Assembly (NCBI RefSeq): GCF_002076895.1
Contig: NZ_CP020465.1
Coordinates: 3,038,001 to 3,102,000, forward strand
DNA: 64,000 nt
Direction of reading: 5' to 3'
From: Cognaticolwellia beringensis
Lineage (GTDB): Bacteria > Pseudomonadota > Gammaproteobacteria > Enterobacterales > Alteromonadaceae
In this document: piece by piece, positions 25,869 to 35,385 of the stretch
How positions within the stretch are numbered: position 1 is the stretch's first letter
How the letters are laid out: every line of letters starts with the position of its first letter
Made by a program: the position numbers and the translations under genes
Notes under the pieces: model-generated
Database searches by the model: none
Told to the model about the DNA's origin: nothing
What the model saw: the letters and a program-made list of their open reading frames with translations, nothing else

Positions 25869-27011
25869 ATGTCAAAACGCGATTATTATGAAGTGCTAGG
25901 TGTATCAAAAGATGCAGCTGAGCGCGATATCAAAAAAGCTTACAAACGTTTAGCAATGAAGTATCACCCGGATAGAACACAAGGTGATAAATCTAAAGAA
26001 GAACAGTTTAAAGAAGTTAAAGAAGCTTATGAAATATTAAACGATGATCAAAAGCGCGCGGCGTATGATCAATATGGCCATGCGGCGTTTGAGCAAGGCG
26101 GTCATGGTGGCGGCGGCGGCTTTGGCGGCGGACAAGACTTTGGCGATGCCTTCGGTGATATTTTTGGAGATATTTTCGGTGGCGGTGGTCGCGGACGTGG
26201 TGGTCAATCGCGCCAACGTCGTGGTTCAGATTTACGCTATAACCTTGACCTGAGTCTTGAAGAAGCGGTTAAAGGTAAAACCTTAGAAATTAAAGTACCA
26301 ACTTTTGTTAGTTGTGATCCTTGTGATGGCAGTGGCGCTAAAAAAGGCACCAGTGCTAAAACGTGTTCAACGTGTCACGGTCATGGCCAAGTACAAATGC
26401 GTCAAGGCTTGTTTGCTGTTCAGCAAACGTGTCCAACGTGTTCTGGTCAAGGTAAGGTTATTTCAGACCCTTGTACTTCATGTCGCGGTAAAGGGCGTGT
26501 AGAGAAGAATAAAACCCTATCAGTTAAAATTCCACCGGGTGTTGATACGGGCGATAGAATTCGTTTATCTGGTGAAGGTGAAGCAGGTGAACATGGCGCG
26601 CCAGCGGGTGACTTATATGTGCAAGCGAATGTTCGCGACCATAAAATATTTGTTCGCGATGAAAACCACTTATATTGTGAAGTGCCTATCAGCTTCACAA
26701 CTGCGGCTTTAGGTGGCGACATTGAAGTGCCAACACTTGAAGGCAAAGTTAAGCTGAAAATACCGAAAGAAACTCAAACAGGCAAAATGTTCCGTTTGCG
26801 TGGCAAAGGGGTGAAATCAGTTCGCAGCCATTCAGTAGGCGACTTAATGTGTAAAGTTGTGATTGAAACACCGGTAAGTTTATCGGGTGATCAAGCGGAC
26901 TTATTACGCCAGTTAGAAGAAAAGATGGGTAAAAGCACCAGTAAGCATAGCCCGAAAGAAACCGGTTTCTTTGACGGTGTGAAAAAATTCTTCGATGATC
27001 TTAAAAGCTAA
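25869..27011 (+). CDS. dnaJ: Chaperone protein DnaJ (Hsp40)
   Basis: A 380-residue type I J protein: J domain with HPD ([10 protein letters not shown]), Gly/Phe-rich region (about 75-115), four CxxCxGxG zinc motifs ([36 protein letters not shown]) and the substrate-binding C-terminal domains. It stimulates DnaK ATPase. It starts 318 bp after dnaK beyond two hairpins and ends at a strong terminator. Confidence 0.99.
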   Translation: MSKRDYYEVLGVSKDAAERDIKKAYKRLAMKYHPDRTQGDKSKEEQFKEVKEAYEILNDDQKRAAYDQYGHAAFEQGGHGGGGGFGGGQDFGDAFGDIFGDIFGGGGRGRGGQSRQRRGSDLRYNLDLSLEEAVKGKTLEIKVPTFVSCDPCDGSGAKKGTSAKTCSTCHGHGQVQMRQGLFAVQQTCPTCSGQGKVISDPCTSCRGKGRVEKNKTLSVKIPPGVDTGDRIRLSGEGEAGEHGAPAGDLYVQANVRDHKIFVRDENHLYCEVPISFTTAALGGDIEVPTLEGKVKLKIPKETQTGKMFRLRGKGVKSVRSHSVGDLMCKVVIETPVSLSGDQADLLRQLEEKMGKSTSKHSPKETGFFDGVKKFFDDLKS

Positions 27012-27036
27012 GTCAGTTTAAGAATACGTAAACACT

Positions 27037-27064
27037 AAAATCCCGCACATGTTGCGGGATTTTT
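27037..27064 (+). terminator. dnaJ terminator
   Basis: ATCCCGCA-CATGT-TGCGGGAT followed by TTTT. Confidence 0.85.
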
Positions 27065-27230
27065 ATGTTCAGGCCTTTCCTAGCCATCTCGGTAATTGTT
27101 CCTGCATTTCAGTCTTTGAATCTTCAGATTTATCCGTGTGAATATCGTCTTTTTAATTAATCCATTTGATTTTGATTATTCTGATATAGTTAACTCGCCT
27201 TGATAATTTACCGTGAAGAGAGTGACATTG

Positions 27231-27902
27231 ATGAGAGTTTTATTTTTTTTCCTGCTAATTGCCTCAGTGAGTTTCTTCAGTGTAGCTGAGTCAACTCCTG
27301 AAGAGCTACCACCGCTCGACCCTGCTTATGTAGGTGTTCATGGGATGGTATTGCTGAATAAATCTTCTGGTATTTTTGCTTATAACTTATCGCGGTATCA
27401 AAAACCTCACGATGTGCAATTGTTGTATAAACTCGATGTCAAAAATATCGCGTTAGTGCAGTTAGTTCGTGATAATGAAATGGTCACTATTAAGCCTAAT
27501 GCTTTTAATTTACAGCGTTTGATGCGAGGTGAAAAAGTTGCGCTTGAAGCTGATGTTTATTTAGGGCACTTTGAACGCGATGGCATGTTGGTTTACGAGA
27601 ACATGACCTTAAACTTTGCAGAGCAATTGTATATGCGCAAGCTCGATGATATTAAACCATCAAGTAATCAGCAGGAATATGATGTTGTAACTTATCGAAA
27701 AAATAATAAAATTTATATTCATCGTCTGCAACAAGCACCCAGTTATGACCACGTAATTCAAATAGACTTAAGTGCGGGTTGTTTGACCAAATTCAATACC
27801 GCATCTCCGGTCCCTAAACGTAACGAATTACAATATAAGTTTTATAACTGCGGCACAATGAAACCGCTATATTATGAGACGGAAAATTTTGTAAAAAATT
27901 AA
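27231..27902 (+). CDS. Conserved secreted protein of unknown function
   Basis: A 223-residue protein with a signal peptide (MRVLFFFLLIASVSFFSVA) and a soluble beta-rich body (YVGVHGMVLLNKSSGIFAY, then IHRLQQAPSYDHVIQIDLS). It has two cysteines near the C-terminus (AGCLTKF and FYNCGTM) that may form a disulphide. I do not recognise a family with confidence. The start is ATG 27231; a GTG 18 nt upstream is possible. It sits alone between dnaJ and a convergent Lrp-type regulator. Periplasmic location is likely. Confidence 0.75.
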   Translation: MRVLFFFLLIASVSFFSVAESTPEELPPLDPAYVGVHGMVLLNKSSGIFAYNLSRYQKPHDVQLLYKLDVKNIALVQLVRDNEMVTIKPNAFNLQRLMRGEKVALEADVYLGHFERDGMLVYENMTLNFAEQLYMRKLDDIKPSSNQQEYDVVTYRKNNKIYIHRLQQAPSYDHVIQIDLSAGCLTKFNTASPVPKRNELQYKFYNCGTMKPLYYETENFVKN

Positions 27903-27923
27903 TATGATTACGAGGTTAATTAG

Positions 27924-27953
27924 TAAAAAAGAGCTGTAAATACAGCTCTTTTT
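27924..27953. terminator. Bidirectional terminator
   Basis: AAAAAGAGCTGTA-AA-TACAGCTCTTTTT between convergent genes. Confidence 0.85.
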
Positions 27954-27971
27954 AGTTTTATAAACTCGAGT

Positions 27972-28442
27972 TTATTCTTCATCAAAAATCGGTAATACAC
28001 CGCTACGGCTATGTTCAAAAATAAGTGACGTTTCAACGGTGGTGACTTCTTCACGAGAAGTAATAGCGTTGAATACAAATTGACGTAAGTGTTCACTATC
28101 TTTTACCGACATATGAATAAAATAGTCATAACTACCCCCCATATGATACAAGCTCACTATTTCAGGTAGTTTAAGTAAGTCGTCTCTGAGCTTATTCACA
28201 ATTAATTCTGAGTAAGGTTGTAACTTAATGGCTGCTATGGCTTCAATGTTTCCGCCAATACTTTTGAAGTTAATATCAATGAACGCATTATTTATTACAC
28301 CATTGATTTTCATTCGTTTTACGCGCTCTAAACACGTTGATGGAGCAATACCAATTTGTGAAGCTAACTCTTTATTGGTGATATCAGCGTCCTTATAGAG
28401 TAGTGTCAGAATACGTAAATCTATTTCATCAAGTTTTTTCAT
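27972..28442 (-). CDS. Lrp/AsnC family transcriptional regulator
   Basis: A 156-residue feast/famine regulator. The N-terminal helix-turn-helix is in residues 5-60 (LTNKELASQIGIAPSTCLERVKR region), followed by the RAM ligand-binding domain (YSLYHMGGSYDYFIHMSVKD-like stretch). It lies divergent to nhaA across 251 bp that are strongly AT-rich, so it may affect nhaA, but no operator could be defined. The effector amino acid is unknown; it is not the global Lrp by length or sequence pattern. Confidence 0.9.
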   Translation of the reverse strand: MKKLDEIDLRILTLLYKDADITNKELASQIGIAPSTCLERVKRMKINGVINNAFIDINFKSIGGNIEAIAAIKLQPYSELIVNKLRDDLLKLPEIVSLYHMGGSYDYFIHMSVKDSEHLRQFVFNAITSREEVTTVETSLIFEHSRSGVLPIFDEE

Positions 28443-28693
28443 TGCTACTTTTTGCCTCTGCGGAATATCACTTAGTTATTTTTTTCTAGTAAATGCTACA
28501 CTTATTAAATGCCATATTACCAGTTAAAACATATTAAAAATGAATTAATATCGATATATTTGCATATTTTCGAATTATTGCCGTTTTATTCGTTATTTAA
28601 TTTAAAGGCTTTTACATAATAATACATTTGTATATTTGTAAAAAAATATATTGTGACATATTATGTCGCATCGAAAATAAATAATGAGAACAA

Positions 28694-29908
28694 ATGATTA
28701 TTAAAAGTGTAAACGATTTCTTAAAGCTTGAAGCTGCCAGTGGCATTATTTTAATGTTTGCTGCTGTCGCGGCCATGATTATCGCCAACTCACCGTTTAT
28801 GATTTATTACGACATGCTGTTGAATATTCCGGTTCAAGTTTCTGTTGGTACTTTCGAAATAGCTAAACCCTTATTACTGTGGATAAATGACGGCTTAATG
28901 GCACTATTCTTCTTCCTGGTAGGTTTAGAGCTTAAACGCGAATTTCTTGAAGGCGATTTATCGCAACCAGGGCAAGTAACATTGCCTGCTATAGGTGCTT
29001 TAGGCGGAATGTTAATACCGGCTTTATGTTATGTCGCTTTTAATTATAATGATCCCGATGCGATCAACGGCTGGGCAATCCCAACGGCAACCGATATTGC
29101 TTTTGCCTTAGGTATATTGTCTATCATAGGTAGCAAAGTACCATTGCAACTTAAGGTATTTTTAACCTCGCTAGCTATATTTGACGATTTAGGCGCGATT
29201 ATCGTTATAGCATTATTCTATACCGACCAACTTTCATTATTATCTTTAGTTTTTGCGGCTAGTATTTTAGCTATTTTATTTATGATGAATAAACGTGGTG
29301 TCACTAATACCGCACCTTATATCTTTTTAGGTATTGTACTGTGGATAGCGGTATTAAAGTCAGGCGTTCATGCTACATTAGCTGGCGTTGTATTAGCGTT
29401 CTTTATTCCTATCAATGGAAAGGAAGGCGAGCCTTCACCTTTAAAGTCTCTAGAAGATAATTTACATTCGTTAGTGGCCTTTATTGTTTTACCTGTATTT
29501 GCCTTTGCCAATGCAGGAATAAGTTTTGCTGGTATTGGTATGGAGCAAGTTATGGCACCCGTACCATTAGGCATTATCGCCGGCTTAGTTGTCGGGAAGC
29601 AGCTTGGCGTTTTTGGCTTTTGTTTTATTGCCATCAAGTTAGGTTGGGCAAAATTACCTACTAACGTAAATTGGCGTTTGCTTTATGGCGCGGCAATATT
29701 GTGTGGTGTCGGCTTTACTATGAGCTTATTTATTGGCTCTTTAGCGTTCGAACAAGGTAATGGCGCGAATCTAATTTTTCAAGACAGATTAGGTATAGTA
29801 ATCGGCTCATTAATATCAGGTATTTTTGGCTACTTTATTATTAAAGGTGGAGTCAAAAATATTGAAGAAACTGACGAAATAACAAAAAATCCAAATAATA
29901 CAAAATAA
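28694..29908 (+). CDS. nhaA: Na+/H+ antiporter NhaA
   Basis: A 404-residue antiporter with 12 expected membrane helices. The ion-site aspartates are in TATDIAFALGIL and IFDDLGAIIVIALFY (the Asp-Asp pair). NhaA exchanges two protons for one sodium and supports pH and salt tolerance, fitting a marine host. It is followed after only 13 bp by an SPFH-family gene, probably in one transcript. No nhaR neighbour is present. Confidence 0.96.
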   Translation: MIIKSVNDFLKLEAASGIILMFAAVAAMIIANSPFMIYYDMLLNIPVQVSVGTFEIAKPLLLWINDGLMALFFFLVGLELKREFLEGDLSQPGQVTLPAIGALGGMLIPALCYVAFNYNDPDAINGWAIPTATDIAFALGILSIIGSKVPLQLKVFLTSLAIFDDLGAIIVIALFYTDQLSLLSLVFAASILAILFMMNKRGVTNTAPYIFLGIVLWIAVLKSGVHATLAGVVLAFFIPINGKEGEPSPLKSLEDNLHSLVAFIVLPVFAFANAGISFAGIGMEQVMAPVPLGIIAGLVVGKQLGVFGFCFIAIKLGWAKLPTNVNWRLLYGAAILCGVGFTMSLFIGSLAFEQGNGANLIFQDRLGIVIGSLISGIFGYFIIKGGVKNIEETDEITKNPNNTK

Positions 29909-29921
29909 TAAAGGAATAGTT

Positions 29922-30791
29922 ATGAAAGTAGAAAAATTTAATATCCCCGTAAAATCTATCATTGTTGTTGCGGCGGTAGTGATCGCTGGCATTGGTTCTG
30001 TTTATACTGTCAATGAAGGCCATATAGGCATTGTAAAACGCTTTAGTGAAGCAAAAGAGCAGGTAAATCCTGGTTTGCATTTTAAAGTGCCTTTTATTGA
30101 TAGCGTTGAAGAAATAGAAGTACGTACCCGTAAAAACGAGGAAAAAATGGCCTCAAGTACCAAAGAGCAAATGCCTGTAACTATTAGTGTAAGCGTAAAC
30201 TGGACTGTGGATAAAACCGCAGCTTTAGAGTTGTTTCGGCAATATGGCGGTTTGTCTCAATTTGAGAACAGAATTTTAGATCCGCGTTTTAGAGCGGCAA
30301 CTAAAGATGTTATACCTCAGTATGACGCAGAAAAGCTAATTCAAGATAGAGCCAGCGCCATTCAAGCGATTGAAGCTAACTTTATTGAAGAAATGAAGGG
30401 TTTTCCTGTTACGGTTGATAATATTCAGATTGAGAACATCAGTCTGCCGGCAAAGTACTTAACTTCCATTGAGACCAAGCAAACAGAGAAAAACTTAGCC
30501 GATGCTGAAAAGCATAAGTTAGCAAGACAAAATCTTGAAGCACAGCGTGATGTAAATACCGCCAAAGCAAAAGCTGATGGTATAAAGTTAGTGGCAATAG
30601 CAGAAGCAGAGTCTATTCGTATTAAAGGACTGGCAGAAGCAGAGGCGATTACGGCTAAAGCCAAGGCGCTAGGTGATAACCCGCTAATTGTTAAGTTAAC
30701 TGAAGCGCAAAACTGGGATGGTAAATTACCCGCAACCGTTTTAGGTAGCAGTAATATGCCAATTCTAGATATGAGAACAACTAAAAATTAA
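29922..30791 (+). CDS. SPFH/prohibitin-family membrane protein
   Basis: A 289-residue protein with one N-terminal membrane anchor (SIIVVAAVVIAGIGSVYTV), an SPFH domain (about 32-200; EGHIGIVKRFSEAK, VNPGLHFKVPF) and a long charged coiled coil (about 195-265, Ala/Glu/Lys-rich) that drives ring or raft-like assembly. Relatives scaffold membrane proteins and proteases such as FtsH. A ribosome site AAAGGA precedes it, 13 bp after nhaA, suggesting it stabilises or organises the antiporter (inference). It is closer to prohibitin than to HflC by pattern. Confidence 0.88.
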   Translation: MKVEKFNIPVKSIIVVAAVVIAGIGSVYTVNEGHIGIVKRFSEAKEQVNPGLHFKVPFIDSVEEIEVRTRKNEEKMASSTKEQMPVTISVSVNWTVDKTAALELFRQYGGLSQFENRILDPRFRAATKDVIPQYDAEKLIQDRASAIQAIEANFIEEMKGFPVTVDNIQIENISLPAKYLTSIETKQTEKNLADAEKHKLARQNLEAQRDVNTAKAKADGIKLVAIAEAESIRIKGLAEAEAITAKAKALGDNPLIVKLTEAQNWDGKLPATVLGSSNMPILDMRTTKN

Positions 30792-30945
30792 ATCATTGTT
30801 GGGCATAGCTATTCGGCTTTAATGTCTCAAATATTTTTAAAACGGCGATGTAATAATCGTCGTTTTTCGTTAGAATAGCGTCAATTTTAATAGGCCTTAG
30901 CGAATTTAACTTGCTGAGTGTTTGAGTATTTAAAAGTTTATTTTT

Positions 30946-31530
30946 ATGTCTATACATAAGCCAATAACATTTACCGATGAAACTGCTGTTGATAATACGG
31001 CTCTTCATTACCGTGACTTGATTCAGTTATTCGATAACGCTTTTTTCGCTGCCTATAATACGCGACTAATTAAAGGTGGCGATGAGCCTATTTATTTACC
31101 TAGCAATGAACTGACGGCCTTTAATCAAATAGTATTTGCTCATGGTTATTTTGCTAGTGCGTTACATGAAATTTCTCATTGGTGCTTAGCAGGAGCCTCG
31201 CGACGATTATTAGAAGATTATGGCTATTGGTACGTACCAGATGGTCGAGATCATGAGCAACAAGCAAAGTTTGAAAGCGTAGAAATAAAGCCACAAGCAA
31301 TAGAGTGGGCACTTTGTGCTGCCACAGGAAAAGACTTTGATGTTTCTACTGATAATCTTTTGGGTGAAGGTGAAACAGATAGAATAGCTTTTAAAGCTAA
31401 AGTCTATCAACAAGTGCTGCGTTATCTTGATATTGGTTTTCCAAAAGATGCTGCAACATTTATTACTGTTTTGGCAACGCATTATCAAACCCCGTTAACG
31501 CTAGTGCCTGAACATTTTTATTATTCTTGA
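30946..31530 (+). CDS. epmC: Elongation factor P hydroxylase EpmC
   Basis: A 194-residue YfcM-family enzyme that hydroxylates the beta-lysyl-modified lysine of EF-P. The metal-site motif LHEISHWCLAG (HExxH) and the family segment YGYWYVPDGRDHEQQAKFE are present. It opens the conserved block epmC, ATP-NAD kinase paralogue, yfcL, with mnmC and fabB beyond. A weak ribosome site precedes ATG 30946. Confidence 0.94.
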   Translation: MSIHKPITFTDETAVDNTALHYRDLIQLFDNAFFAAYNTRLIKGGDEPIYLPSNELTAFNQIVFAHGYFASALHEISHWCLAGASRRLLEDYGYWYVPDGRDHEQQAKFESVEIKPQAIEWALCAATGKDFDVSTDNLLGEGETDRIAFKAKVYQQVLRYLDIGFPKDAATFITVLATHYQTPLTLVPEHFYYS

Positions 31531-31591
31531 AATAAACCTGTTTGAAATAAAAGCATAATATTTATAGGCTGAAAATTAATGAGATTAATTA

Positions 31592-32725
31592 ATGAAACAA
31601 TTTAAATTAGGCTTAGTCATTAATCCCATTGCAGGCATTGGTGGTAGCGTGGCATTAAAGGGCAGTGATGGTGTTGGCATTGCTGAACAAGCCATAGCAC
31701 TTGGCGCGACGGCAAAGTCTAATGCGCGAGCATTACTTGCGTTGGAAATATTGCTGCCTTACAAAGAAAATATCGTTATTTATACCGCAGCGGGTGACAT
31801 GGGTGAATATACGGCGAAAGCGTTAGGTTTCAATACAGAAGTCGTGCATCAGCCTGTAAATGAAATAACTACAGCGCTTGATACTGAGCAGACCGTAATG
31901 ACATTAATTAACCTTGATATTGATTTACTGCTATTTGCTGGCGGAGATGGTACGGCGCGTAATGTTTGTCATATTGTTGAAGATAAATTTCCGGTATTAG
32001 GTATTCCTGCTGGTTGTAAAATTCATTCAGGTGTTTATGCTATTACGCCTAAAGCGGCAGGGCGAGTGGTTGAGTTAATGATCACCAATCAGTTGGTCAG
32101 TTTAACTGATGCTGATGTCATGGATATTGACGAAAGTTTATTTCGCCAAGGCATAGTCAAAGCGAAGCGCTTTGGTGAAATGCAAGTGCCGTCAGAGTTG
32201 CGTTATATTCAAGCGGTTAAATCGGGTGGTAAAGAGTCTGACGAATTAGTTTTGCAAGACATTGCTGCCGATGTTATTTCAAAAATGGATGACGAACTAT
32301 TTATTATCGGCTCAGGCTCAACCACCGCTTTTGTTATGGAAGAGTTAGCGCTTGAAAATACGCTGTTGGGCGTTGATGCAGTATGTGAGCAAGTGTTAAT
32401 TGAAAGTGATTTAACCGAGCCAAAACTTTGGCAGTTAATTCAACCATATGCACAAGGTAAAGTTAAGCTTGTGATCACGTTAATCGGTGGCCAAGGGCAC
32501 ATATTTGGTCGCGGCAATCAACAATTGAGCCCACGTGTTATTCGCGCTATAGGTAAAGAAAATATTCTTATTATAGCAACGAAAACTAAATTGAATGCGC
32601 TGCAAGCTCGACCATTAATTGCCGATACCGGCGATAGCGAACTCGACATAGAATTGTCAGGCTATTTAGCCGTGACTACCGGTTATAATGATCAAGTATT
32701 ATACCCCGTTGCCAGCCCGCAATAG
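31592..32725 (+). CDS. ATP-NAD kinase family protein
   Basis: A 377-residue protein of the diacylglycerol kinase/NAD kinase fold, with LVINPIAGIGG at the N-terminus and the FAGGDGTARNV nucleotide motif at about residue 112. It is a paralogue of, not a replacement for, nadK at 21259. The family neighbours epmC in many gammaproteobacteria; its physiological substrate is not established. Domain assignment is secure, substrate is not. Confidence 0.85.
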   Translation: MKQFKLGLVINPIAGIGGSVALKGSDGVGIAEQAIALGATAKSNARALLALEILLPYKENIVIYTAAGDMGEYTAKALGFNTEVVHQPVNEITTALDTEQTVMTLINLDIDLLLFAGGDGTARNVCHIVEDKFPVLGIPAGCKIHSGVYAITPKAAGRVVELMITNQLVSLTDADVMDIDESLFRQGIVKAKRFGEMQVPSELRYIQAVKSGGKESDELVLQDIAADVISKMDDELFIIGSGSTTAFVMEELALENTLLGVDAVCEQVLIESDLTEPKLWQLIQPYAQGKVKLVITLIGGQGHIFGRGNQQLSPRVIRAIGKENILIIATKTKLNALQARPLIADTGDSELDIELSGYLAVTTGYNDQVLYPVASPQ

Positions 32726-32806
32726 TGAGCTAGAAAAATTTAAACCTTAAATATATTAAAAACAGGCAATGTTGAAAAACTCGCCTAAATGAACTTGGAA
32801 TTAAGC

Positions 32807-33079
32807 ATGCAATTTGAAAACCTTACCGCGTTATATCATTTTTTAGATGAACAAGTAGAGCAAGATGTTAGTGCCGACGAGCTATTCGCCGGTAGTTATC
32901 TAAGAGGCTTTATTAGTTTGGCGGGCAGTGAATATGGTGATGAGTCACAAGTATTAACACAAGCGCTAGCAACAAATATTAGTGAGAAGCTACAAGCTGC
33001 TCGCACAGAGCTTACCCCGCAAGATCGTCAAATAGTGCAAGATTATTGGCTGCAGCTCCAAACAGCATTTACGGCATAA
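32807..33079 (+). CDS. yfcL: YfcL family protein
   Basis: A 90-residue acidic, helical protein of unknown function (DELFAGSYLRGFISLAG segment typical of the family). The start is ATG 32807 because GGA lies 8 nt before it; the upstream ATG at 32789 lacks a ribosome site. Conserved position next to epmC. Confidence 0.82.
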   Translation: MQFENLTALYHFLDEQVEQDVSADELFAGSYLRGFISLAGSEYGDESQVLTQALATNISEKLQAARTELTPQDRQIVQDYWLQLQTAFTA

Positions 33080-33098
33080 AATATACGTTATAACTTTT

Positions 33099-33132
33099 AA
33101 AAGCAGCCATTCATTTTTAATTGGCTGCTTTT
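33099..33132. terminator. Terminator between yfcL and mnmC
   Basis: AAAAGCAGCCA and TGGCTGCTTTT around a 12-nt loop, between convergent genes. Confidence 0.8.
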
Positions 33133-33198
33133 TCATTTTAGAGTATGGCAAATAAACGATTATTTATTTCAATTAACATTAGCTTTAAGCCCACAAAC

Positions 33199-35214
33199 TC
33201 AATCGAATTTACGACGAATAATATCTCGAATAACAAAGCGATTTGGTGCTAGGTTAAATAACTGTTCGTTACTTAAAGGATATGGCGTACCACAAATATC
33301 CGCGGTTAATATGTCGGCCAATAATGGCGCAGTACAAAGCCCACGCGCGCCCAAGCCGGTCAACATATAGAGATTTTCAATTACCGGTGCTGGTTCGTTA
33401 TAGCGCCAACGTTTATCTTTGCTTAAATGAGGGTACTGTTGCTTATGGGCTTCAATATCAGGCATAGCACCGACCATGGGTAAGTGATCTGGCGTCATAC
33501 AGCGTAAGCGCGCTTTGCTACTGGCAATGTCGGTGGTTTGCCATTGTGTTAAACCCGGCAAGCACTTATCTAGCATAGCCAGGTTAAATTGGTCTTCTTC
33601 GGCTTTACTCTCGATATCAAAACTGTGCTTTTGAAAGGTTGCTCCAATGCAATGTAGGCCTTTATTGGCCGGTGTTAAATAGCCTTTATGGCAAATAACG
33701 GTTGATAGTTTTGCTACTTTATCATTACTCACCATATTACTGACTTGACCACGAACTGAGGTTAGCGGTAATTGCTCTATCAGGTTCAGGGGTATGCCTT
33801 GCGCGCCACCACAATATATTAGAACATTAGCTTGGTAATTGTTTTTATCGGTGTGCAATAGCCATTTACCGTCAGCTTTTTGGCTTACGTTATTAATTTT
33901 ACAGCCGGTTTCGATACGCAGGCGATTAGTTAATTCAGCCGCCTTAAAAATTTGTTTTACCAGTTGTGCAGGAGCTATCCAACCGGCTTTTGGGAAAAAT
34001 AATCCGCCATGATTAAGCGCTATGCCCGATAATTCGCTAGCGGTTGCTTTATCAACACTTTGTATGAGGTTTTTTGGCCAAACATCAGAGTTTGCAATGT
34101 GCTGTTGCCGAAGTTCTAAGGCCGGTTTATATGATATTTCTAATAGACCGCACCAGTCGTGATCAAAATGAAAACCTTGCTCGCTGATACTTTTATAATA
34201 ACTTACTGCTTGTTCGAAAGCTTGTTGGTAAAACAAGCTAATATCGTCAGCCTGTTGATGAATCAGTGGATACAGCGCGGCAATATTATTACTAGAGGCA
34301 CCTTGAGCAACGCTAAAGTCTTGGCAGTATACGGTTACTTTAACCCCGGCTTTTGTTAACGCATAAGCGGCACAAGCTGACGCGATACCGCCACCGATAA
34401 TACTGACTTGTTGTGGTTTAGCGATAATAGGACGCTGCTGATAACCTTTGCCTGAGTAAGGGTTTTGCTGAAAAACGGCACTAAGCATTTCATCTTTTTT
34501 ACCGTTAGTTGGGCGCTTTTCTACCCGAAAGCCGGCCGAAATTAACTGGCGTTTAACTTTACCCGAAACCGTAAAGGTCGATAAGGTAGCTTGCTCTTTA
34601 GATAAGCGCGTTATTTGTTGAAAAAGCCCTGTATGCCACATTTCAGGGTTTTTAGCCGGTGAAAATCCATCGAGATACCAAGCATCAACTATCGCAGAAA
34701 CGCGGATGTTTTTATCGCTTGCTAATTGCGCTAAGCCTAATGTTGCATCGTTAAATATCAATTGTAGGGTAACTGAGCCATTTAAAAAACTCAGGGTAAT
34801 ATCTTGCTCAGGGTTTTCAGGATACTGGGCTATTAACTGTTGACTGTATTGTTCAAGCTCAGGCAATATTTTCAACGATTGGGTCAGTTGCGTTTTAGAT
34901 AATGGATACTTCTCGACACTGATAAAGTGCAAGGTGCTTTCAGTTTTAGGGCTAAGGCTTTGTTGGTTTTCATTTTGCTTTAATTGGTCAAATGTCGCAA
35001 GTGTGAGTAAAAAATTTAAGCCTGTACCGAAACCTGTTTCGGCGATGACAAACTTTTTAGTTGATTTTTCTAACCTTGTTTTAATTTTATTACCGTTAAT
35101 AAATACGCACTCACTTTGGCTTGTGCCGTGGTTTGTATCAAAATAGATATCTTCAAATTGGCTTGAATAAGGTGAACCGTCACTTTGAAAGGTAATCTTT
35201 GTTTGATCAATCAC
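33199..35214 (-). CDS. mnmC: Bifunctional tRNA mnm5s2U34 synthesis protein MnmC
   Basis: A 671-residue fusion enzyme for the tRNA wobble base. The N-terminal methyltransferase domain (about 1-245) has IAETGFGTGLNFL and DAWYLDGFSPAKNPEMW; the C-terminal FAD oxidase domain (about 268-671) opens with VSIIGGGIASACAAYALTKA and removes the carboxymethyl group. Full length, comparable to E. coli (668). Divergent from fabB, as in E. coli. Confidence 0.97.
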   Translation of the reverse strand: MIDQTKITFQSDGSPYSSQFEDIYFDTNHGTSQSECVFINGNKIKTRLEKSTKKFVIAETGFGTGLNFLLTLATFDQLKQNENQQSLSPKTESTLHFISVEKYPLSKTQLTQSLKILPELEQYSQQLIAQYPENPEQDITLSFLNGSVTLQLIFNDATLGLAQLASDKNIRVSAIVDAWYLDGFSPAKNPEMWHTGLFQQITRLSKEQATLSTFTVSGKVKRQLISAGFRVEKRPTNGKKDEMLSAVFQQNPYSGKGYQQRPIIAKPQQVSIIGGGIASACAAYALTKAGVKVTVYCQDFSVAQGASSNNIAALYPLIHQQADDISLFYQQAFEQAVSYYKSISEQGFHFDHDWCGLLEISYKPALELRQQHIANSDVWPKNLIQSVDKATASELSGIALNHGGLFFPKAGWIAPAQLVKQIFKAAELTNRLRIETGCKINNVSQKADGKWLLHTDKNNYQANVLIYCGGAQGIPLNLIEQLPLTSVRGQVSNMVSNDKVAKLSTVICHKGYLTPANKGLHCIGATFQKHSFDIESKAEEDQFNLAMLDKCLPGLTQWQTTDIASSKARLRCMTPDHLPMVGAMPDIEAHKQQYPHLSKDKRWRYNEPAPVIENLYMLTGLGARGLCTAPLLADILTADICGTPYPLSNEQLFNLAPNRFVIRDIIRRKFD

Positions 35215-35296
35215 GATATTAACGTCTTCCGTTGTAGGTAAAAAAAGGTTATTTTACATGTTATTACAAAGGACTGTCATAAAAATGAAAACATTC

Positions 35297-35314
35297 AGTG
35301 TACAAGTGTACGCT
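35297..35314. promoter_or_regulatory. FabR-like operator of fabB
   Basis: AGTGTACAAGTGTACGCT: an inverted repeat of the AGCGTACA type known for FabR at fabA and fabB promoters. It directly overlaps the FadR-like site. Confidence 0.65.
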
Positions 35315-35327
35315 GGACAGACCAGTA
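35311..35327. promoter_or_regulatory. FadR-like operator of fabB
   Basis: CGCTGGACAGACCAGTA agrees with the FadR consensus AACTGGTCNGACCAGTT at most positions, including both CTGG/CCAG arms. It overlaps the expected -35 of a TATGAT -10 at 35345-35350, the geometry of FadR activation. Confidence 0.6.
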
Positions 35328-35385
35328 TAGGGGGCAAAAGTATGTATGATACGCCCAGATTTTTTAATTGAATATGGTTATTTAT

